The notes: a model not told the origin generated them from the letters alone. A stretch of 64,000 nucleotides of DNA from Ceratotherium simum simum (GCF_000283155.1 NW_004454163.1:28283395-28347394); one strand, 5' to 3'; shown: positions 23,991-35,256, numbered from the stretch's first letter. Numbers and translations: made by a program.

Positions 23991-24104
23991 TATAGATGGG
24001 AACTCTAGTTGTCCTTCTCAATTTTCACACTAAAATAACAATGGTCCTCACATCTGGTTAAATATAGTGGATTGAATACTTTTAGGTATCTGTGTTCCCT
24101 ATAA

Positions 24105-24560
24105 AACCCCAAAAGAATTGAATTGCAATAAAAGGGTTTAAAAAGAAGCATAAACCCACAAGGAAAAAGAGACGGCGAAGAGAGGACAGCTATCAATCTC
24201 AGAAGGTGGAAAAACACATGGATAAATAGTAACTGACTTGGCAAACCAAAGAAAATCAGAACCTAAGTTGGCAGAGGGAAGAATCCAGAAACAAGCTGAT
24301 TAACACAGATGAACCCCTGGAGAGGTTAGGAAGAGGAGGCCCCAGGCACCTCTTAAAGCAGTCAAATAAATAAAATTTCAGACATGTGAGGTCTCACAAA
24401 CATAGCCTCTGGCTCGTGTTTACATTCTGGAAAAGCATCTGGAGGATGTGTTCCACCAAAATAAAAGAGTAAGCCAAGAGCCAAGATGACACAGGATTTG
24501 ACAAGAGGAGGCACAAGGCGTCGTGGGTTGTTGATGAGGGACCATCCCTGGACCACAGCT
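24105..24560 (+). mobile_element. HAL1/L1-type LINE fragment
   Basis: 'cagacatgtgaggtctcaca', 'gcatctggaggatgtgttcc', 'accaaaataaaagagtaagc' and 'gaagcaagatgacacagg'-like text parallel the region of HAL1 also seen at 49530-49660. Upstream, 'aacaagctgattaacacaga' and 'tgaacccctggagaggttag' belong to the same type of element. Confidence 0.65.
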
Positions 24561-24619
24561 ATGCTCGCGACTTGTTAGTTCTTTTAATTCCTGTACATGT
24601 AGGTTTAGAAAAGCATAAT

Positions 24620-24690
24620 AATTCATTCAAGGTCACACAATTAGTTTAGTGAGTTTTAGAGCTAGGAATCAAACCCAAGTACGTCTGCTA
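24620..24690 (-). repeat. MIR core fragment
   Basis: 'tcaaggtcacacaattagtt' and 'agctaggaatcaaacccaag' are the reverse-complement MIR core. Confidence 0.7.
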
Positions 24691-24784
24691 CAATGGTATG
24701 ATAGAGCATTTCTATAATTATGAAATTCTGAGTGATAGAATACCTAATGTGGACAACAACAGTTCCAAGACATAAGCTTATAAT

Positions 24785-24870
24785 GAGAATTAAATGAGAT
24801 AATCACCCAAAGCATTTACCCAATGTCTGGCACATGGGAACATAAATATTACTGTCTTACTTCTAGTTAA
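24785..24870 (+). repeat. MIR 3' fragment
   Basis: 'attaaatgagataatcaccc', 'ccaatgtctggcacatggga' and 'cataaatattactgt' are the MIR 3' part. It is opposite in strand to the fragment 100 bases upstream, so it is a separate insertion. Confidence 0.8.
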
Positions 24871-24879
24871 AAACACAAT

Positions 24880-25010
24880 CTATTATCATTATTACCTCCA
24901 TCAAATGTTCCATGAAGGACTAGCATTTTAGCTGGACCTGGAAAGACAAGAAGGATTCTGATGGTTGGAGAAGAAGAAGGGGATATTCCAAGTTAAAGAG
25001 ACAATATTAA
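24880..25010 (-). repeat. Possible L2-like fragment
   Basis: 'tagctggacctggaaagaca' and 'aagaaggattctgatggttg' recall the antisense L2-type phrase 'gagctggaccttgaaggatg...aggattt'. Weak. Confidence 0.35.
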
Positions 25011-25924
25011 CAAAGGAAGACAGTGAAATGCACCCTTCAGGAACTTACAAAGAATCCCATCACAAACTAACTGCAGTTCAGTGCTTGCCAAAAGTTTGCT
25101 TAAAATGTCTGGGATTTGAAGGAAATATTTTAATTCTCCATTTCTCTAGATTCTGTAAGTCCTACATCCCTGAAGTAAATTAGATCGTCAGAAAGCAACA
25201 AACCTGAATTCTATTATCTTAACTCCCCACAGATTAACTTTCATAGAGTTAAGATTAATGTTGTGTCCTTGGACTTTGGAGAAGAGAGATAAGGCATTAA
25301 TTTGAAGAATATTTTTATATATTTTGCAAAATCATACATACTGGAGACACTGTGGACCATGTTACCCCCCCTTAAAGAGCCTGAAAAAGACTTTTTCCCT
25401 AGACACATTTGTATACTTGCTGTTGTCGAGCAATGACAACTTCATAACCCAATGCCAGGAGCTGACCTAGTGCTCAAAAGTAGTAATTTAATTCGTACCA
25501 AGTGCTTCAGGACAGCTCACTTATTCCTAGAAATATATAAAAATAAGTGTGTTTATTTAGTTGTTTTCTTTCATATGTTTAAAGATATTGTGTATTATTT
25601 TGGAACATGTGAGTTTTAAACAAATAAAATTGAATATATTGTTGAATCCTGGTGTAATACGAGTGTTAAGAAGTTAAGAAAAACATATTATCTGACAGCG
25701 AAAGCGTGAGGCATCCATATATAAATGAATCTGTGGTATCCCTATAAGGAGGTGATTTAAAACAGTAGATCATTTGTTTCACTAAAATTTCAACAATATA
25801 TGAGAATCAACTAGCAGAATTGCTCAATAAAATCACGTTTACCAGTTAAGGGACACTGCCTTCTATCCATGAGGAAAACCTTTTAAGATTTTAATATCCA
25901 ATTTAAACACTTTCACTTAATTAG
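25011..25924. other. Unassigned A+T-rich sequence
   Basis: No gene or repeat family is recognised. Confidence 0.45.
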
Positions 25925-26320
25925 TCAGCCCTAGCTAGTTTATACTTCAGTAACGAACCACCCCAACCTCCTAGAGGTTTAAAACAACAAAGGTTTATTT
26001 CCCATTGATGCTACATATCCATCTTGGGTGTGCAGGGCTTGCTACGCTGTATTGTCCTCGCTTGGGGACCTAGGCTGCCAGAGCCTCCACCTTCTAGAAC
26101 ATCGCTGGTTGCCATGGCAGGGAAAGGGAAAATGGCAAATCAAGTACTGTATCTATAAGGCTTCTGCCTGAAAGTGGTACACGTCATTTTCATTCTTGTT
26201 TCATTGGCCAAAGCAAATCACATGTTAAACATCAAGGTGGCAAGATCCTGTATCCCTGTTATGCTTTGAAAGAGAAGGACCAGAAACACTGATGAATAGC
26301 CCTAATGACTACTAGCGCTT
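25925..26320 (+). repeat. Unnamed interspersed repeat, copy 1
   Basis: 'aggtttaaaacaacaaaggt', 'tttatttcccattgatgcta', 'catatccatcttgggtgtgc', 'gaacatcgctggttgccatg', 'tgaaagtggtacacgtcat', 'tcattggccaaagcaaatca' and 'atgaatagccctaatgac' occur in the same order as at 27695-28080. The order is familiar from old mammalian repeats, but I cannot assign a family. It may be an LTR. Confidence 0.65.
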
Positions 26321-27694
26321 GCCCTTTTTGTTACTGAATATTCAGTTCACTTTCCTCTGTGCATACAAAATGCACTCGTCTTTTCCTCCAAGGAGTGCTG
26401 CCAGCAAGTTTCAGCCCAACATGGCTCTTAGTTCTAAACCCAGGATTTGGGGAGATGCACAGCCATTTTTACATCAAGTCTAGATATGGCACCTACTGAT
26501 TCAGGGACCTATGAATGAGAAAATCAAATTATCTGCTCTCCACACCATCACCCTTAGTGGAACCACCCAATGGTGGAATAGGGATGGGGTAACCACAACA
26601 ATACCCCTATTCAGAAATGGGAGGAATAAGAGGCATGTGGCAGACATTGGTATAGAGAAATTCTTGAATCCACTGTGCAGATATTTTGAGGTCTCCTACC
26701 TGGGAGTGGGAAAGGCCCTTGATTATGTTCTGGTCCTGCTCCCTGGGAAAAGCTCTCTTATCCAATTATCCTCCTGAAGCCTGGCTCCAACTTCTGAAAG
26801 CATCTTCCTTTTTCATTATTCTCTGTGGCCACATTTGAAGTGGGCAGTGAGGATATGTCCTCCTTGGGATGAACAGCTTTCTCAGCCCACGTCCTGCTCT
26901 TAGACGATTAGAGTCCCAAAGTCATGCTAAGTCTTCAATAAGCACCATCCCTTTTGTCCAGGCGGATTAATACTTCTCTTGTCAAAAACATAGCTTCTTG
27001 TGTATTTTCTTCCAGGCAGCTCCCTACGCCAATAGCCACAGCTCCTTTTCAGACATAATTCTCGTATTTATTATATTTCTTTGCTTTCTTGTACCCATGC
27101 CTCTCTATCAGTTTAATTTCAATTCCTGAGGCCATCAAGCTTCAATGAGAAACATAAATACATACTTCATCTCTTTTCTCTGGGCCATTTTGTACAAGTG
27201 AATGGATTTTTTGGACACCACACCATTAATGGGAATTTTACTCAGAGGCGTCTTAATTCATTCACAGGTTTTAACAAAGAGTGTGATGACCATACCCTTA
27301 ATTTGTCCCTTGATGCAAGGTTGCATTTTAATTAGTCCCTGCTGCTTTAAATTTTCCTCATCTTATCATTTGCTACTTAGGATTAAGGCTTCTTTCAGTC
27401 TTTTAAATCCATGAACTCTATTTTCTTACATTCCTGCTTGAAAATGAGTCAATATCTTTTTGAGCTCGCCTCTTTCTTGTAACATCTTGCCAGAAACAGT
27501 CATCAGCAGACAACACAGGCTACCAGCAATAAATTTCCCCCAATCTTTTCCCCCAGAGGCACAAGCTCATCAGGAATAGAATGTACATCCCAAATTACTG
27601 CAGGCACAGTGTCCTTGCCACCCACGACCTGGCCCTTAAGTCATTTGGTTTAGGTATTTGCTCGAGCAGCAGCCCACATCTATGTACCAATGTT
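26321..27694. other. Sequence between the two unnamed repeat copies
   Basis: About 1.4 kb with no clear open frame longer than 88 codons and no recognisable gag, protease or polymerase text. It could be decayed internal sequence of the element formed by the flanking copies, or ordinary unique DNA. Confidence 0.4.
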
Positions 27695-28080
27695 TGTGTT
27701 ATTCAGCATAGGCAAGGTTATGCTATAGGAAAAACAACCCTATATTTCAGTAACCTAGAATAAATTATTATTTTCTTCTCCCTCTACATGTCCATTTCAG
27801 GTCACTGGGGGACACTTCTTTATATTATCCTCACTCTTGGACCCACACTGATGGAATCTCTACCAACTGGAACATTACAAGTTGCCATGGAAGAACAGTG
27901 GGAACATAGAAGATTGTGCATCTACCCAAAAGTGGCACCTTTCATTTATGCTCACATTTCATTGGTTGAAGTAAGTCAGATGGCCAATCCTAACTTCCAG
28001 TGGGCAGAGAAGTGAAATCTTTCCATGTCTCTAGAAAGAGGAGAAGCCGAAATATTAGTAAATAGCACTAGTGACTCTCT
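27695..28080 (+). repeat. Unnamed interspersed repeat, copy 2
   Basis: 'tacatgtccatttcaggtca', 'aactggaacattacaagttg', 'ccatggaagaacagtgggaa', 'ccaaaagtggcacctttcat', 'tttcattggttgaagtaagt' and 'taaatagcactagtgac' parallel copy 1 in order and strand. More diverged at its left end. Confidence 0.6.
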
Positions 28081-30214
28081 CCACACCCACTTAGTAAAAA
28101 TATACGTATGTATATACTCACCCCTAACACACATTATTTATGTTGGATTTATAGTCTCTAGGGATCTGTTCTATAGTAAATTAAGGAGACCAACATTTAA
28201 TTCTCAGGGCTTCCAGTTTCAAGTGGATGTTGTTGTCATGGTTGACATATTACAGAGAAAACAGCTAAAATGGAGAGAAACATTCATAAGTAGATACCAG
28301 AATGGGGCAACTGAATGTGTGAATATTTCATTTGCCAAATGTCGTAAGAATATTATTTGCTTCTGCGTGTGTGTGCTTCTCCTTTTCTAACCAAGTGGAT
28401 TTTTGTCTAAGCTCCAAAGCAAAAGATGAGCATTGGTGATCTCAATTGACTTAAGACTTTAAGGCAGATGGTATGGAATACAACATGGTTCAAGTCTAAT
28501 TTTTCCATTGGTTGTCTGGTTACCCAATAAATATTTGATTGATTGAGTAATCCCACAGCCCAGACAAATATTGTGGCCACAGAAGGGAACAACAATAAGC
28601 CAGATGACAAAAAAAAGTTTCCATTCCAAACCCATTTGGCCACAAGCACACAAACTCAGTCATAAAGCTGGAAGTGTTTCTCCAAGGTTGATGCTGGAAC
28701 TGATAGCTAGGCATTATTTATAAACTTTGGGAAGATTTTCTAGATAAAATAGTTAAACGTGCTTTTGGAAAGTGAATGTGCTCAGTTTGTTGTCCAAGCT
28801 CTCTTTGATCCATTAATTTCACTTTTCCTTCGATTTTTCCCCAATTCTCAAAAGACAAAGTTCATTTTTTCATATTGTGAGCAGCAAATAACTTGCTCAT
28901 GATTGAGAGACCTTGTGGACATATAAATACAGTGTTTTCCTTAGCCCTAACCCTAGTGTTCTGTGGAGCAAAGGCATTGCCAAAAATGTCTGCCCCGTGT
29001 ACGTGCATAAGACAAAAGTTTCCTTATCCTAGCAGAGCTGGCCCAACTCAGGATTGTGAGGAAGGAAGGATGTTCCTGGGAACCTTGGCATCTTCTTTCA
29101 GTCTTTCCTGGATCTTCCATGGTGAGACCTTCTGCTAAGTCAGGGCTCCAGTGAACATGCCAGGGCAGGGCAAGGGCCTCTCCCTGCCAGGTTGAAGTGG
29201 TTTCAGCTGTGTCAATCTTTTTGTAAATTAATATTTAGGAAAGAAGAAGGCAGGTTGGTCAAGGGTCCAGAGGTCCATGTGGGCTCAGTTGAGTGGGGAA
29301 TCAGCAAGTGCTCAACTAGTAGGTCAGGGGTCAAACCAGAAAAGAACCAGTGGGAGGCAATTTGGGGTTGGAGGGTGTCCCAGGAGTACAGACGGGGACT
29401 CCTTTGGCACAGACAGATAGGGAGAAGCGGAAGCAGGCTCCCTGAGCCTTGCTCCAAACAGGCAAAGCTAAGTGGAATCTATTTGGGTACCAGTCCACCA
29501 TGAGAGACCCCTGCTAAGATTTCTTCCAGTAAGGCCAGTTACAGCAACACGGGCTTATGGTCAAAGGCTACATTTACCAGAGCTCCTCAGGGCTCCCTGG
29601 GATGCCTGGCTGGAGGAGGTCTTTCTCTAATCTTAATGGGGCACAAATATTTTAGAGCCCTCAAGTGAGAATAAAGGAGTTCTTGTTCAGTTGAGGAAAT
29701 AGCATCATGCCATTTGGTCCAAGATTCCCTCTGTGTCTGACTTGGGAGAACAGCAGTTTATCAAGGCCTGAAAGAGAGAGGAACTGACAGCTCCTAAGAG
29801 CCATGTTTCCTAACAGGTGGTAGATGTGTCCCTGGAGGCACCTGGAATGAGTTTAGGGGATCCAGAGGGAGACTGGCAGTTGTGACTAGAGGGGCTTGGG
29901 TGGCTGGGGAAGGGCAGGAGGGAGGAAGGAAGGGAGATCAGACCAAGCAAGGCCAGGCAACTAGGCACCATGATTCGTTTTCTGGCCTTATGACTCTGAG
30001 GAGGCTCCTCCCCTAGAACCCACCCACACCCATCTCTCTGATCCAAGACTTCAGGTCAGCCAGTGGCCAAGCCAAGGGCTTTCTAGAACAGAGCAATCGA
30101 GCAAAGAGTGGGACTCTGGGATACTATGTGAGAACTCAGCCTTCCTGCCCTCATCCCTCACCCCACTGCCCAGATTCAGGCAGGAAGCCTGAGACCCAGT
30201 TCTCTGGAAAGATT
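28081..30214. other. Unassigned sequence, 2.1 kb without recognised repeats
   Basis: A 121-codon + frame starts at 28025 in the preceding repeat and runs to 28390. Neither it nor the 103-codon frame at 29192-29503 has recognisable features. The right half is G-rich on the + strand. Confidence 0.45.
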
Positions 30215-30700
30215 AAGGAGGGGACGTAGTCATCAATTCCTGCTCAGTCCCCACTGAGTCAGTGGAGCTCTGCGATTAAAAGAGTGAAAGTAATTCACAG
30301 AAAATGAGAAATGTTCTGGAATAAAAAGGTAGAGGAAGACCATATTCTTCAAAAATATCAATGCCATAATGTCAAAGAAATATTTTAGGTTAAAGGAAGC
30401 CAAAGAGACATGGCAAGTAAATCCAATGCCTGACCCTAGACTGGATCCTACACTTGGCGGAGGGAGGGGGTGGGGGATGGGGGGCACAGGGATGCCGTAC
30501 GGGAAATTATTAGGTCAACTGAAAAAATTGTAATATGGACAGTAGATTAGATAAAAGTATTGCTTCAGTGAAAATTTATGAAATTAATCACTGTACTGTG
30601 GCTATGCAAGAGACTATACCTACTCTTAGGAAATATTTGGAGATTTATGTATAGGCAATGGGGTAAAATGTTAACCATGGGTGAATCTTGGTAAATCACT
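30215..30700 (+). mobile_element. L1M-class LINE 3' UTR
   Basis: 'ccatattcttcaaaaatatc', 'aatgccataatgtcaaagaa', 'agacatggcaagtaaatcca', 'gaccctagactggatcctac', 'tatggacagtagattagata' and 'actgtactgtggctatgcaa' follow the order of the L1M 3' UTR also present at 33066-33480 and 53500-53800. Confidence 0.8.
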
Positions 30701-30716
30701 TACCACTGGTATGAGG

Positions 30717-30835
30717 GTGACCATATAATTTATCGTTCAAACCAGGACACTTTTGAGAGTGAAAGGGAAGGCAATTAATAATTATGCCAGGCCAACAGAT
30801 AAAAACCAGGACAGTCCTGGGCAAACCAGAACCTG
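30717..30835. mobile_element. Non-autonomous DNA transposon (family uncertain)
   Basis: 'gagggtgaccatataattta', 'tcgttcaaaccaggacactt', 'ttgagagtgaaaggg' and 'accaggacagtcctgggcaa' are the blocks of a well-known TIR element whose ends read AGGGTGACCAT. The right inverted end is degraded. Confidence 0.65.
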
Positions 30836-31015
30836 GGTCATTGGTGGCTTTGACTAGGGCAGTTTTGGTGGCCTGTTGGGCACAAAAGCCTGGTTGATGG
30901 GGTTCAGGAGAGAATGGAAGGAGAGAAAGTGAGAAGAGTGCATGTGAACAATCATTTCAAGGAGAGGGGTGAGGGGGAACAGTCAGCAGGACCATTAGGG
31001 GAAAGTTGGGCTATA
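30836..31015 (-). repeat. L2 LINE fragment (antisense)
   Basis: 'gtcattggtggctttgacta', 'gggcagttttggtggcctgt', 'gggttcaggagagaatggaa' and 'tgaacaatcatttcaaggag' match the same antisense L2 region present at 51880-51990. Confidence 0.7.
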
Positions 31016-31024
31016 TCCACAACA

Positions 31025-32030
31025 ACCTGGAGAGATGAGACAAAATATTTTTAAAAATCTTCCCATCTCTGTATATCAACACAGATGGATAACAAAAATA
31101 CGCTTATACTCAAAATCACAAAGGAATTTAGTACATAGTACAAGTGGCATTTTAAATCACTAGGAAAAAAGCACATTATCGAATGAATGATGATGTGACA
31201 ATTCAGTGCTGAAAAAACTGAAGTGAGAATGCTATTTCACAAATTCCAAATTGATCATATGTTTAAATCTAAAAGACTAACCATAAAAGTACTATAAGAA
31301 GCCATACAATAATTTTCTTTTATAAGCTCAGAAAAGAGAATGCCTTTCTAAGTATAACACAAAAACCCAAACGATAAGAAAATTTTACATGGCAAAAACC
31401 ATCATAGGCAAAGTCAAAAGATAAATGACACACTGGAAAAAAAGTAGTTGCAACTCATATCTCAGATAAAGGGCTAATTAACCTAATATGTAAAGAGCTC
31501 CTACAAACCAATTTTTAAAAAATAAGACCAAAAATTCCCTAGAAATATGGACAAACCAGAAGGAAATAATTTAGGGAGAAGAAAATCAGATGAAATTACT
31601 CAATCTCACCCATCATAACAGAAATGTTATATAAAAATAGAATGAGTTAGGGGCTGGCCTGGCGGCTCAGTTGTTAAGTGTGAGCGCCCCACTTCGGCAG
31701 CCTGGGGATCGCAGGTTCAGATCCCGGGCGAGCACTGACGCACCGCTTGTCAAGCCATGCTGTGGCGGTCTCCCATATAAAGGAGAGGAAGATGGACATG
31801 GATGTTAGCCCAGGGCTGGTCTTCCTTAGCAAAAAGAGGAGGATTGGCACTGGATGTTAGCTCAGGGCTGATCTTCCTCACACACACACACAAAAATAGC
31901 ATGAGTTATGATTTGTTTTGTTTTGTTTTGCCTATCAGATTAAGTAACAAAAAAACTGATAACACACTTTGTCGGCATGGGAGTGAGGAAAAATGCACTC
32001 CTGTTCATTACCCCTTGTAATTAAATCACT
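31025..32030 (+). mobile_element. L1 LINE ORF2 fragment split by an ERE
   Basis: 'gcaaaaaccatcataggcaa', 'tgcaactcatatctcagata', 'aagggctaattaacctaata' and 'actcaatctcacccatcata' belong to L1 ORF2. The L1 resumes after the ERE with 'gcctatcagattaagtaac' and 'gataacacactttgtcggca'. Numerous stops show a dead copy. Confidence 0.85.
31650..31891 (+). mobile_element. ERE SINE (ERE2-like), nested in L1
   Basis: It starts 'ggggctggcctggcggctca', carries 'gcaggttcagatcccgggcg' over the B box, the short body 'atataaaggagaggaagatg', and two tail units ending (CA)n. A 17-bp TSD with one mismatch (AAAAATAGAATGAGTTA / AAAAATAGCATGAGTTA) lies at 31633-31649 and 31892-31908. Confidence 0.96.
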
Positions 32031-32865
32031 CAAACTTAACGATAATGATTAAAATATTCCTTTATCTTGCACTTTAAAGCTTGCTTTTTATATGATGTTT
32101 CAATATTGTAGCATTTAGTATACTCATATTTGAAAGTATAATAAGTAGGAAAATTTGCTAATTTCTTCCTCAGCTGAGTGTGCCTAATGAACAAAGTATT
32201 TAATTTTGAATCATTACCGCCATTGGTAATGATTGCCATCACACTCTGATTTCATACATTAATTTCATAGTCATACCTTTTGGGTGATAAATCAACCTCT
32301 TAGAAAGTGAGTTTATAGTAGTGTAAGCTGTCTCACACACCAAAGTCTCTTATTTTTCTCATATTAGGCTTGTCCTCTACACTTCCTTTCAACTACACAT
32401 AATAGAAACCTAAATCTTTAGAGATCATTATCCCATCGAAGGCCACATCAAATGTTAACAGGAATATCACCGAATTCTCCAGATCTCACAACGGAATCTA
32501 TCTAGGAATCAGGGTGGGGTTTTTGTTGTTTCGTTGTTGTTTTCATTTTGCCCATCCTTGGATCTGTAAGGTCTAATCAAGAGCTTTTAGTTCAAAGACT
32601 GTCCTCACTGGTCCACTAGATGTCACCCTCACCTAAATTAATAGTGCTCTAAATACAAACTCCATCTGTAGTAGTGAACACTGAAGGGACACAAGGTTAG
32701 TTCCAAAGAGCAAATTATTAATCAGCATTACACGCATATGTACGCTCTGTGGGTAGGAGAGAGGGAGAGGAAGGCTTTCAGGAGTCTGGCAGGAAGGGAG
32801 TGCTCCAAACAATGAAAGAATGCTGTGAATTGGAATGTGCGATTATCACTCAGTTTGTGTCTAAA
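32031..32865. other. Unassigned A+T-rich sequence
   Basis: No gene or repeat family is recognised. It holds a weak CTCF-like motif at 32613-32626. Confidence 0.45.
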
Positions 32866-33062
32866 TGTAACTGAATGAAGGGAGGGAGCAAGACAAGCAA
32901 AGACAGGGAAAGAACACACCAGGAAGTGAGAACAGCAAGTGTAAAGGTCCTGAGGCAGAGAGAGAGCCAGGAGCCAGTAGTGCAGAAGCAGGACTTTTTA
33001 GGGCTTGCTCAAGTCCGTAAATTTCATTCTGAATGTGATGGAAAGCCACTGGACGAGTCCAT
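32866..33062 (-). repeat. L2 LINE fragment (antisense)
   Basis: 'agaacagcaagtgtaaaggt', 'cctgaggcagagagagagcc', 'aaatttcattctgaatgtga' and 'tggaaagccactggacgag' are the antisense L2 3' UTR. Confidence 0.8.
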
Positions 33063-33065
33063 GAT

Positions 33066-33480
33066 TTCTGACTTTCCATGCAAGAGCCCTCAAAATCTGC
33101 TTGAATGTGATTATGAGGAAACATCAGACATACCCAAATTGAGGAACTTTCTGTAAAATGAGTGGCCAGTATTCTTAAAAATGTTAATGTCATAAAACAC
33201 AAAGAGAGGATGGGAAACTCTTCCAGAGTAAAAGAGACTAAAGGACAATTAAATGCAAACTACGATCCTTGGTTGCACCCTGGACTGAATGGTCTAAAGG
33301 CCGTTATTGGCACAATGGACAATATTGGAATATGGATTAGAGATTAGATAACATGATGGTATTAATATTAAATTTCCTGAAGTTTTCTGACTGTGCTGTG
33401 GTTATGTAAGAGAATATCTTGTTTTTAGAGTGAACACAAGTATTAAGGGGTGAAGGAGTACAGCTTAGGGGTTCTAAATA
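33066..33480 (+). mobile_element. L1M-class LINE 3' UTR
   Basis: 'tatgaggaaacatcagacat', 'acccaaattgaggaactttc', 'agtattcttaaaaatgttaa', 'gactaaaggacaattaaatg' and 'gtgctgtggttatgtaagag' match the L1M 3' UTR order. Confidence 0.85.
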
Positions 33481-33714
33481 CTGTTAGATTGTGGGGACTT
33501 TGCAATCTGCTACCCTCAGAAGTGAGTTGTCTGTAAGTGAGCAGGGATTTAACCATGGAGCCATTCCCCGGAGAGGGCAAGGACCTCAGAAGGGAGGCTA
33601 TAGGTCTAAAATCATGATCCTTACAACCATCATTTTTACACAACATTGTTCTATTTCTGTTAATTTTTTCATCCCATCCTCAAGACAATTTCTGTGGTTT
33701 CTACATCCCTAGAG

Positions 33715-33822
33715 AGCCCTCAAAAGAACACACAACGATCCTCTTGGGAAGACTTAGAGATCCAATTCTCATCTGAGAAGATGACAGCCACCCTTTGATG
33801 ATGTGATAAAAACTTTGCTCGA
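33715..33822. repeat. Local paralogous segment, copy A
   Basis: Aligns with 34708-34815. The best part (33780-33812) matches 34779-34811 at 30 of 33 bases. Family unknown. Confidence 0.6.
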
Positions 33823-34288
33823 GTAGATAAAAATCTCAAATTTCTCCAGAACTGACAGCTCTTGGAGCACTGGCTTTCATCCAAGAAAACCATCCCTGGT
33901 AATTAATCCTCGTGCTTGAAAAGCCAACCCAAAAATGCGACAACAAATTAAGCTCTGAGTAAACAGTGGGCATAAATTGCATTTGTTTGGAGTCCACGAA
34001 TTGTCTGTTAGCTAAATATGAATGTTGGAAGACATGGGAATTATACCAAGTAAGAAAGATGGTTTGGGCTAAAATGGCCATTCTTCAGCACTGAGTTGTT
34101 TTGTGAGCACCTATTACAGTCAAGAGAGCATGCTAAGATCTCTGAAAAATACGAACATCACTGAAACGTGAAATCTGCCCCTGAGTTTGTGTCTTCATGT
34201 TAGAGGACTTTGGTGAGATTTGGGGAAGCTCAAGAAAGAGACTGTGATTCAGTTTTATTTTATTTAAAAGTTTAACGTTTTCAGAGAT

Positions 34289-34417
34289 ATGACTGACAGC
34301 GCGTCCGGGGCAAGAGCAGGTCTGTTGACCACGGAGCAGGCTGCACCAGCTGATGGCTTTCCAGATGAAACAGCAGCAGCAGCAACCAAGCACACTTGTG
34401 TTTTAGAAATTGTGTGA
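34289..34417 (+). other. Small open frame of 42 codons, status uncertain
   Basis: The frame starts ATG at 34289 and stops TGA at 34415. It is alanine-rich, with an AAAA run from (GCA)n, and is more G+C- and CpG-rich than its surroundings. The upstream context of the ATG (GAGATATGA) is a poor Kozak match. I know no homologue. It could be chance, a decayed exon, or part of an unrecognised repeat, so I list it without calling it a gene. Confidence 0.2.
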
Positions 34418-34707
34418 AAAAATGGAGCTAGTCCGGAAAAAGGATATAATAGTGCAAAAGCAGTGCAAAGGGTTCTTATTAACAGGAGTCTAAAGAAATT
34501 GAGGTTGTATTGCCTAGAAAGGAAGATACTTATTCACTGTCTTCAAGTGTATAAAAGAATGCTTAACGAGAAGAGTGACTGCCCCATTGCTCTGCACCTT
34601 TGCTGAGATATAAACAGAAAAAACAAGTTCAAATTTTAGAAGAAGACTTTTTCATTAAACCTTTGGATTTATCGATCTGGAACCCAGAAATGAACTCCCA
34701 TGGGTTC

Positions 34708-34815
34708 CTAGAGCACTTTCAAAAGAATGTACAACTGTCCACTTTGGAAGACATAGATATCAGCTTCTCACCCCACTAGATGATAGCCACCCTTTGATGA
34801 TGCAATAAAAATGGC
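34708..34815. repeat. Local paralogous segment, copy B
   Basis: Partner of 33715-33822, offset by about 1 kb in the same orientation. Confidence 0.6.
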
Positions 34816-35040
34816 AATGGAAGCTCATTACCCACATCCTGATTAGCTTTCCCCCCAGTTAGTCCTCCTACAGAGCCTGAGATTCTCACATCAGCCACTC
34901 CTTTTCCTTTTGGATTAAGGTATTCAAGGGCTCAATCAAAATGTAAATGTGATCTGATGGGGACGACACATTCTGCTGTTACCAGCCATCAACATCTCAT
35001 CTCTTTAAGTTAGTGAGTCACCTATCAGGGACTCTTAGTT

Positions 35041-35155
35041 AATAAGAGACAAAACAAGTTTTGATGATAGAGGAGTTGGGAAAACTCTGAGACCTGAGGA
35101 AATAAGGATAAAACAAGTAAGTGTTGATGGTAGAGAAGGAACTGGGGAAACTAGA
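35041..35155. repeat. Diverged tandem duplication, unit about 60 bp
   Basis: Unit 1 (35041-35100) and unit 2 (35101-35155) both start AATAAG and contain 'aaaacaag', 'ttgatg.tagag' and 'gg.aaact' in the same order. Confidence 0.75.
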
Positions 35156-35183
35156 ATTTTTCTTCTCACATCTTCTACTTCAC

Positions 35184-35256
35184 ATGCTTTCTCCCTCCCC
35201 TCCCTCCCCTTCCTTCTCTCCCCTCCCCTCCCCAGTGTCTCCCTTCCTTCCTTTTG
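35184..35256. repeat. Polypyrimidine (CCCTCC/CTTCC) tract
   Basis: Nearly pure C and T on the + strand with a CAGTGT interruption at about 35234-35239. The tract has the mirror-like symmetry typical of triplex-prone sequence. Confidence 0.85.

Noticed and set aside
26321..27694. Retroviral coding remnants between the two unnamed repeat copies
   Set aside because: I could not identify any gag, protease, reverse-transcriptase or integrase motif in any frame.
28025..28390. 121-codon plus-strand open frame
   Set aside because: It begins inside the unnamed repeat copy 2 and has no domain.
28943..28955. CCCTAACCCTAG, a telomere-like string
   Set aside because: Fewer than two full TTAGGG-type units, so it is chance level and not an interstitial telomeric array.
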